Below are positions 51,406 through 60,824 of a stretch of 64,000 nt of DNA, piece by piece. How positions within the stretch are numbered: position 1 is the stretch's first letter; each line of letters opens with the position of its first letter. The notes beneath the pieces were generated by a model. It did not search any database and was not told the DNA's origin. It was given only the letters and a program-made list of their open reading frames with translations. Source of the DNA: Edaphocola flava (lineage in GTDB: Bacteria > Bacteroidota > Bacteroidia > Chitinophagales > Chitinophagaceae); assembly GCF_004118155.1 (NCBI RefSeq), contig NZ_SAIQ01000003.1:1-64000 (forward strand). The letters run 5' to 3'. The position numbers were made by a program, and so were the translations under genes.

Positions 51406-52950
51406 TTGCGGGTTAAAACCCCCAACTTGGCAGCAGTAAAACAATTAGCCGGACAAACACTATGGTATGGCATGAGTAACGTGGCCGCACGCCTGCTCAA
51501 CAGCCTTATACTACCTTTGCTTTCTTACCTGCTGGTATCGAATGCACAGATGGTACAACAGGGTAGTGTAACCCTTATCTATTCTTATTTTGCCTTACTG
51601 AATGTAATCTTTACCTATGGCATGGAAACGGCCTATTTCCGCTTCTGTTCCAGGGAGAAAGAGCGGCAGAAAGACTTTTTTAATACCGCATTCGGTTCGC
51701 TGCTGTTCAGTACCATCATTCTTTGCCTGCTTTTATACGCACTACGGGTACCGGTAGAGCGCTTTGTAGAACTGGAGGGGCATACCGAGTATATCAGTCT
51801 TACAGCATTGATTCTTTTCTTTGATACCATACAGACCATTCCTTTTGCATTACTGCGCCAGGAGCAGAAGCCCAGAAAGTATGCTTTTATAAAGGTCTTC
51901 GGTATTGTAGTCAATATCATCATGGTGACCTTCTTTGTCGTGATCTTGCCGAAACTCGCCAATCATTATCCTGATAGTATATGGAGCTGGCTGGTCAATA
52001 GTTTTACGGTGGTCTCCTTCGTACTGATCGCAAACCTGATACAAAGCATCTTTGTATTCCTGATGCTGTTCAATGAGTGGAAGCAGTTTACCTTTAAAAT
52101 AGACAAGGCCTTATGGAAAAAGATGTTTGCCTACAGCTCACCCATGATCATTATCGGTCTGGCTGGTATGGTGAATGAGGTAATAGATCGCCAGATGCTG
52201 GTGAAGCTGATTCCGAATACAAAGGAATACGCGATGAGGATACAGGCTATTTACTCTCAGAACTATAAGCTGTCAATCATTATCACCTTATTTGTAACGG
52301 CCTTCCGTATGGCGGCAGAACCTTTCTTTTTCAGCCGCTCGCAGGATAAAAATGCCCCGGAATTATATGCCAGGGTGATGAAATGGTTTGTAATTACGGT
52401 ATGTCTTGCCTTTCTGACCACAGCACTGTTCCTGGATGATGTATGGAAATACTATATGGGTGCGCCTTATCGTGTAGGCCTGTTTGTAGTGCCGATATTG
52501 CTGATTGCAAATGTATTCAGTGGTATATATTACAACCTGTCGATCTGGTATAAGATCACGGACCGTATGCGCGTAGGCATTTACATAACCTTATTCGGAG
52601 CGGCGATTACGTTTGCGGGCAATTACCTGTTCATCCCTAAATACGAAATGCTGGCATCGGCCTGGACAACCCTGATCTGTTATGCCAGTATGGTGGTGGT
52701 CTGTTATATCTCCGGGCAAAAATATTATCCGGTTCCATATCCGATTAAACGTATTCTGACCTATCTTACCGTTATTATATCATTATATCTGCTGCATAAA
52801 GGAATCATCACTTATGTATTCCCGGACAGCAATGCCTTAATCAGACTGGCTTCAGGGATTATCCTATTTATTTCTTTCTTATTTTTAGTGCTCCGATTAG
52901 AGCGCAATGAACTGAAAGCAATGCCGGTAATCGGTAAATTTTTAAAATAA
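51406..52950 (+). CDS. Polysaccharide flippase (Wzx/MATE-like)
   Basis: A 514-residue membrane protein with about 12-14 transmembrane helices of the MATE/PST flippase superfamily. AGQTLWYGMSNVAARLLNSLILPLLSYLL is the typical start, and SSPMIIIGLAGMVNEVIDRQML lies at the second-half start. It would flip undecaprenyl-linked glycans. The start is TTG at 51406; the ATG at 51472 would remove the first helix. No glycan biosynthesis genes adjoin it. Confidence 0.86.
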   Translation: MRVKTPNLAAVKQLAGQTLWYGMSNVAARLLNSLILPLLSYLLVSNAQMVQQGSVTLIYSYFALLNVIFTYGMETAYFRFCSREKERQKDFFNTAFGSLLFSTIILCLLLYALRVPVERFVELEGHTEYISLTALILFFDTIQTIPFALLRQEQKPRKYAFIKVFGIVVNIIMVTFFVVILPKLANHYPDSIWSWLVNSFTVVSFVLIANLIQSIFVFLMLFNEWKQFTFKIDKALWKKMFAYSSPMIIIGLAGMVNEVIDRQMLVKLIPNTKEYAMRIQAIYSQNYKLSIIITLFVTAFRMAAEPFFFSRSQDKNAPELYARVMKWFVITVCLAFLTTALFLDDVWKYYMGAPYRVGLFVVPILLIANVFSGIYYNLSIWYKITDRMRVGIYITLFGAAITFAGNYLFIPKYEMLASAWTTLICYASMVVVCYISGQKYYPVPYPIKRILTYLTVIISLYLLHKGIITYVFPDSNALIRLASGIILFISFLFLVLRLERNELKAMPVIGKFLK

Positions 52951-52971
52951 ACTTTAGCAAATACAAGACAT

Positions 52972-53931
52972 ATGAAACTCATTTTAACCTCACTGACGGC
53001 TGTATCTTTACTGTTCTCTTCCTGCGGAAACGGGAACCAGACGGAAACGGTTACGGAGCAGACAGAAGTGAAAGTACCTGCCTTCAACGCGGATAATGCC
53101 TATAGTCATATACAAAAACAGGTAGATTTCGGTCCACGCCTGCCCAACTCTCCAGCCCAGGAACAATGTGCTGCCTGGATGGAAAGCGAGCTGAAAAAAT
53201 CATGCGATACTGTGTACCGCCAGGAGACCAGCTTTACCGCTAAAGATGGTAAGAGCCTGCGTTGCATCAACCTGATCGGCGCCATCAATCCTAAAGCAAC
53301 ACATCGCTTGCTGTTACTCGCACACTGGGACAGCAGGCCATGGGCTGACCAGGAAGATAAGACCAAACCTGTACTGGGAGCCAATGACGGCGCCAGTGGT
53401 GTAGGTGTACTGATCGAATTGGCTAATGTACTGAAGCAAAATAAATTTGACGGCGACCTGGGTATAGATATCCTATTGACGGATGTCGAGGATTATGGTA
53501 AAAGTGAGTGGGGTGAAGACTCTTATGCATTGGGTACACAGTACTGGGCTAAGAACCCGCATACGCCGGGCTATAAAGCCATTGGCGGTATTCTGCTGGA
53601 TATGGTAGGCAGTAAAAATGCCCGATTTGCGCTGGAAGGCAACTCTAAACAATATGCCGGTGCTATTCAGCAGGGGGTTTGGGAAGCTGCGGCCAAAGCC
53701 GGTTATTCTTCTTATTTTGTATTTGAGCAAGGTGCTACCATTACCGATGATCATATGCCGGTAAATGAAATTGCCCGCATCCCTACAATTGATATCATTG
53801 ACCTGCCGGCCAATACCAATACCGGTTTTGCCCACTACTGGCATACCACTAAAGACGATATGAGCAATGTAGATAAAAATACCCTCAAAGCGGTAGGACA
53901 GACATTGCTGCAGTATATATATACGCTATAA
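52972..53931 (+). CDS. M28-family glutaminyl-peptide cyclotransferase-like lipoprotein
   Basis: A 319-residue lipoprotein (lipobox SSC, Cys17). It has the zinc-dependent M28 plan: LLLLAHWDSRPWAD (His/Asp), GANDGASGVGVLIELANVL, LLTDVEDYG and HYWHTTKDD at the C-terminus. These features match Bacteroidota glutaminyl cyclases, which cyclise N-terminal Gln on exported proteins, a common maturation step in this phylum. It acts in the periplasm. It follows the flippase gene by 21 bp. Confidence 0.88.
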   Translation: MKLILTSLTAVSLLFSSCGNGNQTETVTEQTEVKVPAFNADNAYSHIQKQVDFGPRLPNSPAQEQCAAWMESELKKSCDTVYRQETSFTAKDGKSLRCINLIGAINPKATHRLLLLAHWDSRPWADQEDKTKPVLGANDGASGVGVLIELANVLKQNKFDGDLGIDILLTDVEDYGKSEWGEDSYALGTQYWAKNPHTPGYKAIGGILLDMVGSKNARFALEGNSKQYAGAIQQGVWEAAAKAGYSSYFVFEQGATITDDHMPVNEIARIPTIDIIDLPANTNTGFAHYWHTTKDDMSNVDKNTLKAVGQTLLQYIYTL

Positions 53932-53955
53932 TATTTCAATCGAAAACCAACCTCT

Positions 53956-54564
53956 ATGTTTACACCGGTCATTAGTTTAGATAAAGATGTTGTGCTGGAA
54001 GATGAAAGGGTACGATTACGCCCTTTGGAAGAAAGTGATATACAATACTTCATACCCTATGTACTGAACGAGCCGGATATCTGGCAATATTCCCTGGTGC
54101 GGCCTTCTGATGAAGAAAGTATGACGGCATATGTACACAATGCGGTAACTGCCCGTAAAGAGGGCAGGGAATACCCCTTTATCGTGTTTGATAAACAAAC
54201 CGGTACCTATGTGGGCAGCACCCGCTTTTATGATATTCAACCACAGCACCGAAGCCTGCAGTTGGGTTATACCTGGTACGCCAAAGCCCAGCAGGGAACG
54301 GGACTGAACAAACACTGCAAGTATCTGCTCTTATCTTTTGCTTTTGAGCAATGGGGTATCGAAAGGGTAGAACTGCGTGCAGATACCCGCAATGCCCGCA
54401 GCATAGCTGCCATGAAACGCATCGGCTGCACTGTAGAGGGAACGCTGCGCAGCCATTGCCTTACAGCCGATGGCAGCCGCAGAGACAGTATTGTACTGAG
54501 TATATTGAAAGAAGAATGGCAGAACGGAAAGAAAGAACAATTACAGCAGCAGCTGCATCCATAA
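53956..54564 (+). CDS. GNAT-family acetyltransferase (RimJ/RimL-like)
   Basis: A 202-residue protein with RLRPLEESDIQYFIPYV near 20 and GYTWYAKAQQGTGLNKHCKYLLLSFAFEQWGIERVELRAD near 97-137, typical of RimJ/RimL-like N-acetyltransferases. Ribosomal or small-molecule substrates are possible. It lies 24 bp after the M28 gene and 17 bp before the permease gene. Confidence 0.87.
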   Translation: MFTPVISLDKDVVLEDERVRLRPLEESDIQYFIPYVLNEPDIWQYSLVRPSDEESMTAYVHNAVTARKEGREYPFIVFDKQTGTYVGSTRFYDIQPQHRSLQLGYTWYAKAQQGTGLNKHCKYLLLSFAFEQWGIERVELRADTRNARSIAAMKRIGCTVEGTLRSHCLTADGSRRDSIVLSILKEEWQNGKKEQLQQQLHP

Positions 54565-54581
54565 ATTAATTATTATAGCAT

Positions 54582-55643
54582 TTGACATTTGCGTATTTCA
54601 TAAAGAAAATCGGTTATGCTCTCTCTGTACTCTGGGGGGTGATTACACTTGTATTTGTACTCTTCAATGCCCTGCCCGGTGATCCGGCGAGGCTTACGTT
54701 GGGGCAGCGCAGTGACCTGGCTTCTATCGAACATGTACGCAAAGAACTGAACCTGGATAAGCCTTTGCTGACCCGTTACGGTTACTACCTGAATGATATG
54801 CTGCCCCTGACGGTGCATGAACGAGATTCTGTAAACCAGGCTAAGTATCAGTATGCCTCTTTAGTGAACTTGGGTGCTGACCATGCACTGGTCTGGAAAA
54901 AACCATACTTTGGCCGTTCGTACCAGACCAAGCGGCTGGTATGGGATGTGCTGGCCGATGCGATGCCGGGCACTATGGTCCTGGCACTTTCTGCCATGAT
55001 CTTTGCAACGGTGATCGGCATCCTACTCGGTATGCTGGCCGCTGTAAAGAAAGATACTTTCTGGGACATCAGTGCTATTCTGGGTTCTGTAGTAGGTATT
55101 TCGGCACCGTCTTTCTTTGCCGGGCTTATCATTGCCTATATTTTTGGTTACCTGCTCAGCGGTATTACGGGCTTACCAATGGTGGGCAGTCTTTGGGAAT
55201 ACGATGCTTTCGGAGGCAGGAGACTGGCCATACAGCACCTGATCTTACCGGCCCTGACACTGGGTATACGCCCACTGGCTATTATTGCACAACTGACCCG
55301 CAGTGCGCTGTTGGATGTACTGTCGCAAGACTATATCCGCACAGCTTATGCCAAGGGTTTAAGCAAGACCAAAGTTGTATTCCGTCATGCGCTGCCCAAT
55401 GCACTCAATCCCGTAGTGACGGCCATTTCTGGCTGGCTGGCTGAACTGCTCGCCGGTTCTTTCTTTGTGGAATTTATCTTCAGCTGGAAAGGCCTGGGTA
55501 AGCTAACAGTTGATGCACTGGATAAATTTGACTTCCCTGTAGTGATGGGTGCCGTATTGCTTTCTGCCACTATCTTTGTTGTGGTAAGTGTACTGACCGA
55601 TCTGCTGTACACCAAACTGGACCCGCGCGTAAAACTGAATTAA
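54582..55643 (+). CDS. DppB-type peptide ABC transporter permease, orphan
   Basis: A 353-residue inner-membrane permease. FALPGDPARLTLG-like N-terminal segment (LPGDPARLTLGQRS) and the EAA-type loop DYIRTAYAKGLSKTKVVFRHALPNALNPVV are diagnostic of the DppB/OppB family. A long insert between TM1 and TM2 is present. The start is TTG at 54582. No DppC, ATPase or binding-protein gene is near, so partners must lie elsewhere. The stop overlaps the phosphatase start by 1 bp. Confidence 0.9.
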   Translation: MTFAYFIKKIGYALSVLWGVITLVFVLFNALPGDPARLTLGQRSDLASIEHVRKELNLDKPLLTRYGYYLNDMLPLTVHERDSVNQAKYQYASLVNLGADHALVWKKPYFGRSYQTKRLVWDVLADAMPGTMVLALSAMIFATVIGILLGMLAAVKKDTFWDISAILGSVVGISAPSFFAGLIIAYIFGYLLSGITGLPMVGSLWEYDAFGGRRLAIQHLILPALTLGIRPLAIIAQLTRSALLDVLSQDYIRTAYAKGLSKTKVVFRHALPNALNPVVTAISGWLAELLAGSFFVEFIFSWKGLGKLTVDALDKFDFPVVMGAVLLSATIFVVVSVLTDLLYTKLDPRVKLN

Positions 55644-56194
55644 TGCGTCATTCACTATATACCAGCCTCTATCGCTGGATGCTACCGGCATTACTGATGC
55701 TGGGCCTGTCCCAATCGCTCCGGGCACAGGATACTATTTTACCCATCAAAAATATACACCAGGTCAGTGCGCAGCTGTACCGTTCAGGACAGCCGCACCG
55801 TAAGGGTTTCAAGGCTTTGGAAACCGCCGGATTTACAGACGTGATCAACCTGCGTACAATCTGGTCTGATCGCTGTTGCAGCGGAAAAGCAAAAATCAAC
55901 CTGCATCATATTAAAGTAGTTACTGCAAGCATGACAGAAGAGGATCTTGTGGTTATTTTCAGGCAGATAGAACAATCTGAGGGCAAGGTACTGGTTCATT
56001 GCTGGCACGGATCGGACCGTACAGGAACTGTAGTAGCCATGTACCGCATTCTGTACCAGGGTTGGGACAAAGAGAAAGCCATATCCGAAATGATGTATGG
56101 CGGATATGGCTTTCATAAAATATTTGGCAACCTGCCCCGGCTGATCCGGAGCATAGATATCGAAAAGTTTCGATTGGCTATAAATCAACACTAG
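55643..56194 (+). CDS. Secreted tyrosine/dual-specificity phosphatase-like protein
   Basis: A 183-residue protein with a signal peptide (residues ~8-28). The phosphatase loop HCWHGSDRTGTV (near 117-128) fits HCxxGxxR, with the catalytic Cys and Arg. It is a small DSP/PTP-like fold related to plant/fungal-type and bacterial PTEN-like enzymes. Secretion suggests a periplasmic phosphoester substrate such as inositol phosphates, but this is inference. Its start is coupled to the permease stop; it converges on polA with 4-bp overlap. Confidence 0.85.
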   Translation: MRHSLYTSLYRWMLPALLMLGLSQSLRAQDTILPIKNIHQVSAQLYRSGQPHRKGFKALETAGFTDVINLRTIWSDRCCSGKAKINLHHIKVVTASMTEEDLVVIFRQIEQSEGKVLVHCWHGSDRTGTVVAMYRILYQGWDKEKAISEMMYGGYGFHKIFGNLPRLIRSIDIEKFRLAINQH

Positions 56195-58998
56195 TGCGCT
56201 TCCAGCCAGTTCAGGCCATGACCTGCTTCTGCTTCTACAGGCACATCATTTGGTAATGGTAAGGCTGCACGCATATGTTCGAGTACCAGTGCTTTCACAG
56301 TATCCAGTTCTTCTTTATATACATCCAGGATCAACTCATCATGTACCTGTAAGATCATTTTGGAACGTAATTGTGCGTCACGTAAAGCCGCATCAATACG
56401 AATCATTGCCAGTTTGATCATATCTGCAGCCGTTCCCTGTATCGGTGCATTGATCGCAGCACGCTCTGCATATCCTCTCACCACTGCATTACCGGACTGA
56501 ATATCTCTTAACCAGGTCTTACGGCCCAGTAAGGTTTGTACAAAACCGTTTTCTTTGGCGAAGTTCATCATATCATCCATATACTGGTTGATGCCTGCAA
56601 ATTCACGTTTATAATTATCAATGATCTCCTTAGCCTCAGTACGGCTGATACCTAAGTTAGCCGCCAGCCCAAAGGCGCCTTGTCCGTATATAATACCGAA
56701 GTTTACACTCTTGGCTTTATAACGCTGTTCCTTAGTCACATCGGCAATATCAATACCATATACCTTTGCCGCTGTAGCTGCGTGAATATCGGCACCACTG
56801 CGGAAGGCTTCACACATATTGGGATCGCCACTGATTGCCGCTACAATGCGCAATTCGATCTGGGAATAATCGGCACTTAGTAAGATATGCTGCTCATCTC
56901 TTGGAATAAATGCTTTTCTGATCTCGCGCCCGCGATCGGTACGCACCGGTATATTCTGTAAGTTAGGATTGTTACTGCTCAGACGGCCCGTTACAGCAGT
57001 AGTCTGGCTGTAAGAGGTATGTACTCTGCCTGTTTTCGGATTGATCATCAGTGGCAGGGCATCTACATAAGTATTGCGCAGTTTGGTCAGTTCCCGGAAA
57101 CCAAGGATATCATCTACGATCTTATGTTCGCTGGCCAGCTTCAATAATACATCCTCACCGGTTGCATATTGTCCGGTCTTTGTTTTTTTCGCTTTAGGAT
57201 CGAGCTTTAATTTATCAAACAGTACTTCTCCCAATTGTTTAGGAGAGGCCAGGTTGAAGCGCACGCCGGCAGACTGGTATACATTCTCTTCAAAGATTCT
57301 TGCATCGCGCTCCAGTTCTTTAGAATAGTCCTGCAGGAACTGCTCATCAATCCGTACGCCTTCCACTTCCATATTCGCCAGTACTTTCACCAGCGGATTA
57401 TCAGCTTCATTAAACACTTTTTCTACTGCTTTTTCGATGATCAGCGGAGCCAAAGCTTCTTTTAATTGCAGGGTAATATCAGCATCCTCAGCAGCATATT
57501 CGGCCACCTGCGATACCGGTACATCGCGCATCGTAAGCTGTCCTTTCCCTTTTTTACCGATCAGTTCGGTTATGGAGATAGGATCGTACTGCAAGAATTG
57601 CTGTGCCAGCAAGTCCATGCTGCGCCTGCCTTCCGGCTCTATTACATAATGCGCTACCATGGTATCGAAAACCGGTCCGGCAAGAAATTGCTGATACCAT
57701 TTCAGTATTATAATATCATATTTGATATTCTGTCCGATCCAGGTAATGGAATCATCGTTGAAGAGTGGGGCGAAAGCGGCAACAGTCCTCATCGCCTCAT
57801 CCTGGTCTGCACTCACGGGCACGTAATAAGCCGTACCTTTTTCTACGGCAAAGCTCATGCCCACCATCTCTACATTATTTGGATCGGTACCGGTGGTTTC
57901 GGTATCGAAACAGATCTCTTTATATTTTTTAAGTTCCTCAATCAATGAGGCAATCGCCTCCGGTGTATCTACAGTATGATACTGGTGTGGTGTGTCTTTT
58001 GCGGTTTTGAAGGATACAAACAGCTCCGGGGCAGCAGTTGCTGTATTGCTTTTGCTTTCTGCAACCGCCACTTCATTACCAAAAAGATCTAACTGTACTT
58101 TTTCATTGGTGGTCACTTTAAAGGCATCACCCAGTATACGTTTGCCCAGTGTGCGGAACTCCAGTTCGGTAAATACTTCTACCAGATCCGCTTCATTCAT
58201 TTCGCTCAGGCAAAAATCCTCTTCATGAAAATGCACTCCCGGTACATTGGTAATGATGGTAGCCAGTTTTTTGGAAAGAATCGCACTTTCTTTGCCCGCA
58301 CGCACCTTTTCCCCTAATGCTCCCTTAATGCTATCCGCATTGGCCAGTACATTCTCCAGTGTATCGTATTCTTTAAGCAGTTTTGCGGCTGTTTTTTCAC
58401 CCACACCGGCAATACCCGGAATATTATCTACTGCATCGCCCATCAGGCCCAATATATCTATTACCTGCTCACAACGTTTAATATCCCATTTGGCACATAT
58501 CTTCTCCCCATCCAGAATCTCTTCTTTATTGCCCATATAAGCAGGCTTGAAAATATATACATTGTCTTTGCAGACCAGTTGTCCATAGTCCTTGTCCGGT
58601 GTTACCATATACACCTCATATCCGGCATCGGCTGCCTGCCAGGCCAGTGTACCGATGATATCATCGGCCTCGTAACCATGGCTTTCAATAATCGGAATAT
58701 TGAAGCCTTCTATAATACGTTTAATATCCGGAATAGCGGCCAGCAAATCTTCCGGGGCTTCCTGTCTGTTAGCCTTATAATCTGCAAAATCAACATGACG
58801 CTCTGTATCGCCGGGTGTATCGAAACAGATAGCGATATGTGAGGGCTGGTATTTTTTGATCAGGTCGATAAGGGTATTGGTAAAGCCAAACTGCGCATTT
58901 GTATTTTTTCCGGTAGAGGTAATCCTCGGACTGCGGATAAGGGCATAATATGCTCTGAATATAAGTGCAAAGGCATCCAGAAGGAACAATTTTTTCAT
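56191..58998 (-). CDS. polA: DNA polymerase I
   Basis: A 935-residue polymerase for Okazaki fragment processing and repair. All three domains are intact: 5' nuclease (KLFLLDAFALIFRAYYAL; EADDIIGTLAW), proofreading exonuclease with DTETTG (near 367) and YAAEDADITL, and polymerase motifs LLSADYSQIELRI (A), RYKAKSVNFGIIYGQG (B) and ILQVHDELILDV (C). The full proofreading residues are kept, unlike in many Pol I relatives. A TATCTTCG box at 59003-59010 would predict a leaderless or near-leaderless transcript. Confidence 0.97.
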   Translation of the reverse strand: MKKLFLLDAFALIFRAYYALIRSPRITSTGKNTNAQFGFTNTLIDLIKKYQPSHIAICFDTPGDTERHVDFADYKANRQEAPEDLLAAIPDIKRIIEGFNIPIIESHGYEADDIIGTLAWQAADAGYEVYMVTPDKDYGQLVCKDNVYIFKPAYMGNKEEILDGEKICAKWDIKRCEQVIDILGLMGDAVDNIPGIAGVGEKTAAKLLKEYDTLENVLANADSIKGALGEKVRAGKESAILSKKLATIITNVPGVHFHEEDFCLSEMNEADLVEVFTELEFRTLGKRILGDAFKVTTNEKVQLDLFGNEVAVAESKSNTATAAPELFVSFKTAKDTPHQYHTVDTPEAIASLIEELKKYKEICFDTETTGTDPNNVEMVGMSFAVEKGTAYYVPVSADQDEAMRTVAAFAPLFNDDSITWIGQNIKYDIIILKWYQQFLAGPVFDTMVAHYVIEPEGRRSMDLLAQQFLQYDPISITELIGKKGKGQLTMRDVPVSQVAEYAAEDADITLQLKEALAPLIIEKAVEKVFNEADNPLVKVLANMEVEGVRIDEQFLQDYSKELERDARIFEENVYQSAGVRFNLASPKQLGEVLFDKLKLDPKAKKTKTGQYATGEDVLLKLASEHKIVDDILGFRELTKLRNTYVDALPLMINPKTGRVHTSYSQTTAVTGRLSSNNPNLQNIPVRTDRGREIRKAFIPRDEQHILLSADYSQIELRIVAAISGDPNMCEAFRSGADIHAATAAKVYGIDIADVTKEQRYKAKSVNFGIIYGQGAFGLAANLGISRTEAKEIIDNYKREFAGINQYMDDMMNFAKENGFVQTLLGRKTWLRDIQSGNAVVRGYAERAAINAPIQGTAADMIKLAMIRIDAALRDAQLRSKMILQVHDELILDVYKEELDTVKALVLEHMRAALPLPNDVPVEAEAGHGLNWLEAH

Positions 58999-59414
58999 TG
59001 GACGAAGATACTGGATCGCCGGAAACTAAAAAAATTGCAATAGAGCATTTAAGACCAGTGAGCAAAGACCTGAAAACAGTCAGTTTATACTGCTTTCCTC
59101 GCGCACAGATATCATATACTCTGGTCACCCCTCACCAGTCTATGGCATAGGAATTTTATCATTAAAACCACCGGCCTCAAAAAATCATATCGCCATCGAT
59201 GCCACCCCATGTCGTCCATTCTTAAACAAAAAATGCTCTAATGTATTTTCTATCAGTGCTTTAACCCAGTTTCATTAAAGAAAAAGTCTTCTGCTTGCAG
59301 AAGCTGGAGGAGAAACACTTAATAATAAGATAACATTGAACTATATGTGAGCTTAAAAGAGAAAATTACTTTTGCCGAAATTTTAAAATCAGATTACGAA
59401 ATCATTATTAAATT
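58999..59414. other. Intergenic region between polA and the porin
   Basis: This 416-bp region holds two divergent promoters. A TACTTTTG box (59367-59374) precedes the porin gene by 41 bp; a TATCTTCG box (59003-59010, minus strand) precedes polA. A short CTTCTGC/GCAGAAG hairpin occurs near 59288-59304. No gene or known RNA is evident in the rest. Confidence 0.5.
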
Positions 59415-60761
59415 ATGAAGAAATTATTACTGATCGGCAGTGCAACCTTAATGACTGCTTCAGCCATCTGGGCTCAGGAAACCAAACTGGACGTATATCC
59501 TAAGCGCAATATGGGTAATGATCTCCTGATCGACATGATTGATACGACTACTGCTATGGGTAAAAAGATGTTATCTATTGCAACTAAGTTCGGGAATATC
59601 AGCTTCTCCGGTTACTTGCAACCGCAGTTTCAATATATACAGACACCAGGTGCGGCCAGCTATAATGGTGGTGACTTTGCCCCTAATTCAGACAATCGTT
59701 TCCGTATACGCCGTGGTCGTTTGCGTATGGACTATACAGGATATGACAGCAAAGGCAGACCTTCCTCCTATTTCGTTTTACAGTTTGACGGTACGGAGCG
59801 TGGTGTAAATGTGCGTGACTTCTGGGGTCGTTATTACGAGAATGAACTGGAACTGTTTCACTTTTCTGCAGGTATGATGGCGCGTCCGTTCGGTTTCGAA
59901 CTGCTGTACTCTTCTGTAAACCGTGAAGCACCGGAGCGTGGCCGTATGTCGCAGATACTGATGAATACGGAGCGTGACCTCGGTTTCATGTTCTCCTTTG
60001 CCCCAAGAAAGAAAGATACTAAACTGAAATGGCTGGGTGTTGATGTCGGCATCTACAACGGGCAAGGTCTGACCGGCACCCAGGAGTTTGACAGCCATAA
60101 AGATGTGGTGTCAAAATTATCTTTTAAGAAAATACATATCCCTAACACTAAGGTACAGTTCTCTGCCGGTGTCAGCTATTTCAATGGAGGTATAGCCAGC
60201 CAGAACAATACTTATTACCGTTATACCAATGACCTTATGACGGCAGACAGTGCGGCAAAAAATACGGGTAAGATATTGCCCAGACAATATTACGGTGCAG
60301 ATGCTCAGATACAAATTGCCAATAAAAAAGGCTGGTCTGAGTTCCGCGGTGAGTATATTACCGGTAAGCAGACGGGTACGTTAAGCACTACCATAACTCC
60401 GGGCTCTTACCCTCTGACCAGTACAGGCAGCATTGCTCCTCTGGCAGTAAGAGACTTTAACGGTGCTTATTTCTATTATTTACAACACCTGGGTTCTACC
60501 AAACATCAGCTGGTACTGAAGTACGACTGGTACGATCCGAATACCCGCGTATCGGGCAATGCAGTAAGCGCTGCTAAAAACCTGACTGCGGCAGATGTAA
60601 AGTATAATACTTTTGGAGGTGGTTATGTATACTACGTGACCCCAAACCTGAAAGTAACTTTATGGTATGAGCATCCGGTAAACGAAAAAACAAGCATCAA
60701 AGGCATGGAGAATGATCTGAAGGACGATAACTTTACCTGTCGTGCACAATTCAGTTTCTAA
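59415..60761 (+). CDS. Phosphate-selective porin O/P-type outer-membrane protein
   Basis: A 448-residue beta-barrel with a signal peptide (ASAIWAQ near 20). GYLQPQFQYIQTPGAASYNGG and FRIRRGRLRMDYTGY near 60-110 are features of OprO/OprP-like porins. The last residue is Phe, as for typical outer-membrane barrels. It probably carries phosphate or anions; no pst or pho genes are next to it. A perfect terminator follows. Confidence 0.88.
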   Translation: MKKLLLIGSATLMTASAIWAQETKLDVYPKRNMGNDLLIDMIDTTTAMGKKMLSIATKFGNISFSGYLQPQFQYIQTPGAASYNGGDFAPNSDNRFRIRRGRLRMDYTGYDSKGRPSSYFVLQFDGTERGVNVRDFWGRYYENELELFHFSAGMMARPFGFELLYSSVNREAPERGRMSQILMNTERDLGFMFSFAPRKKDTKLKWLGVDVGIYNGQGLTGTQEFDSHKDVVSKLSFKKIHIPNTKVQFSAGVSYFNGGIASQNNTYYRYTNDLMTADSAAKNTGKILPRQYYGADAQIQIANKKGWSEFRGEYITGKQTGTLSTTITPGSYPLTSTGSIAPLAVRDFNGAYFYYLQHLGSTKHQLVLKYDWYDPNTRVSGNAVSAAKNLTAADVKYNTFGGGYVYYVTPNLKVTLWYEHPVNEKTSIKGMENDLKDDNFTCRAQFSF

Positions 60762-60769
60762 TCATACAT

Positions 60770-60824
60770 CCAGATAAAAAAGGATCGGCCCGGAAATATT
60801 CCGGGCCGATCCTTTTTTATCTGG
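60770..60824. terminator. Bidirectional 24-bp stem terminator
   Basis: The segment 60770-60793 is perfectly complementary to 60801-60824, with T tracts on both strands. It serves the porin gene and, on the other strand, the DUF58 gene, whose stop codon (60817-60819) lies inside the stem. Confidence 0.93.
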
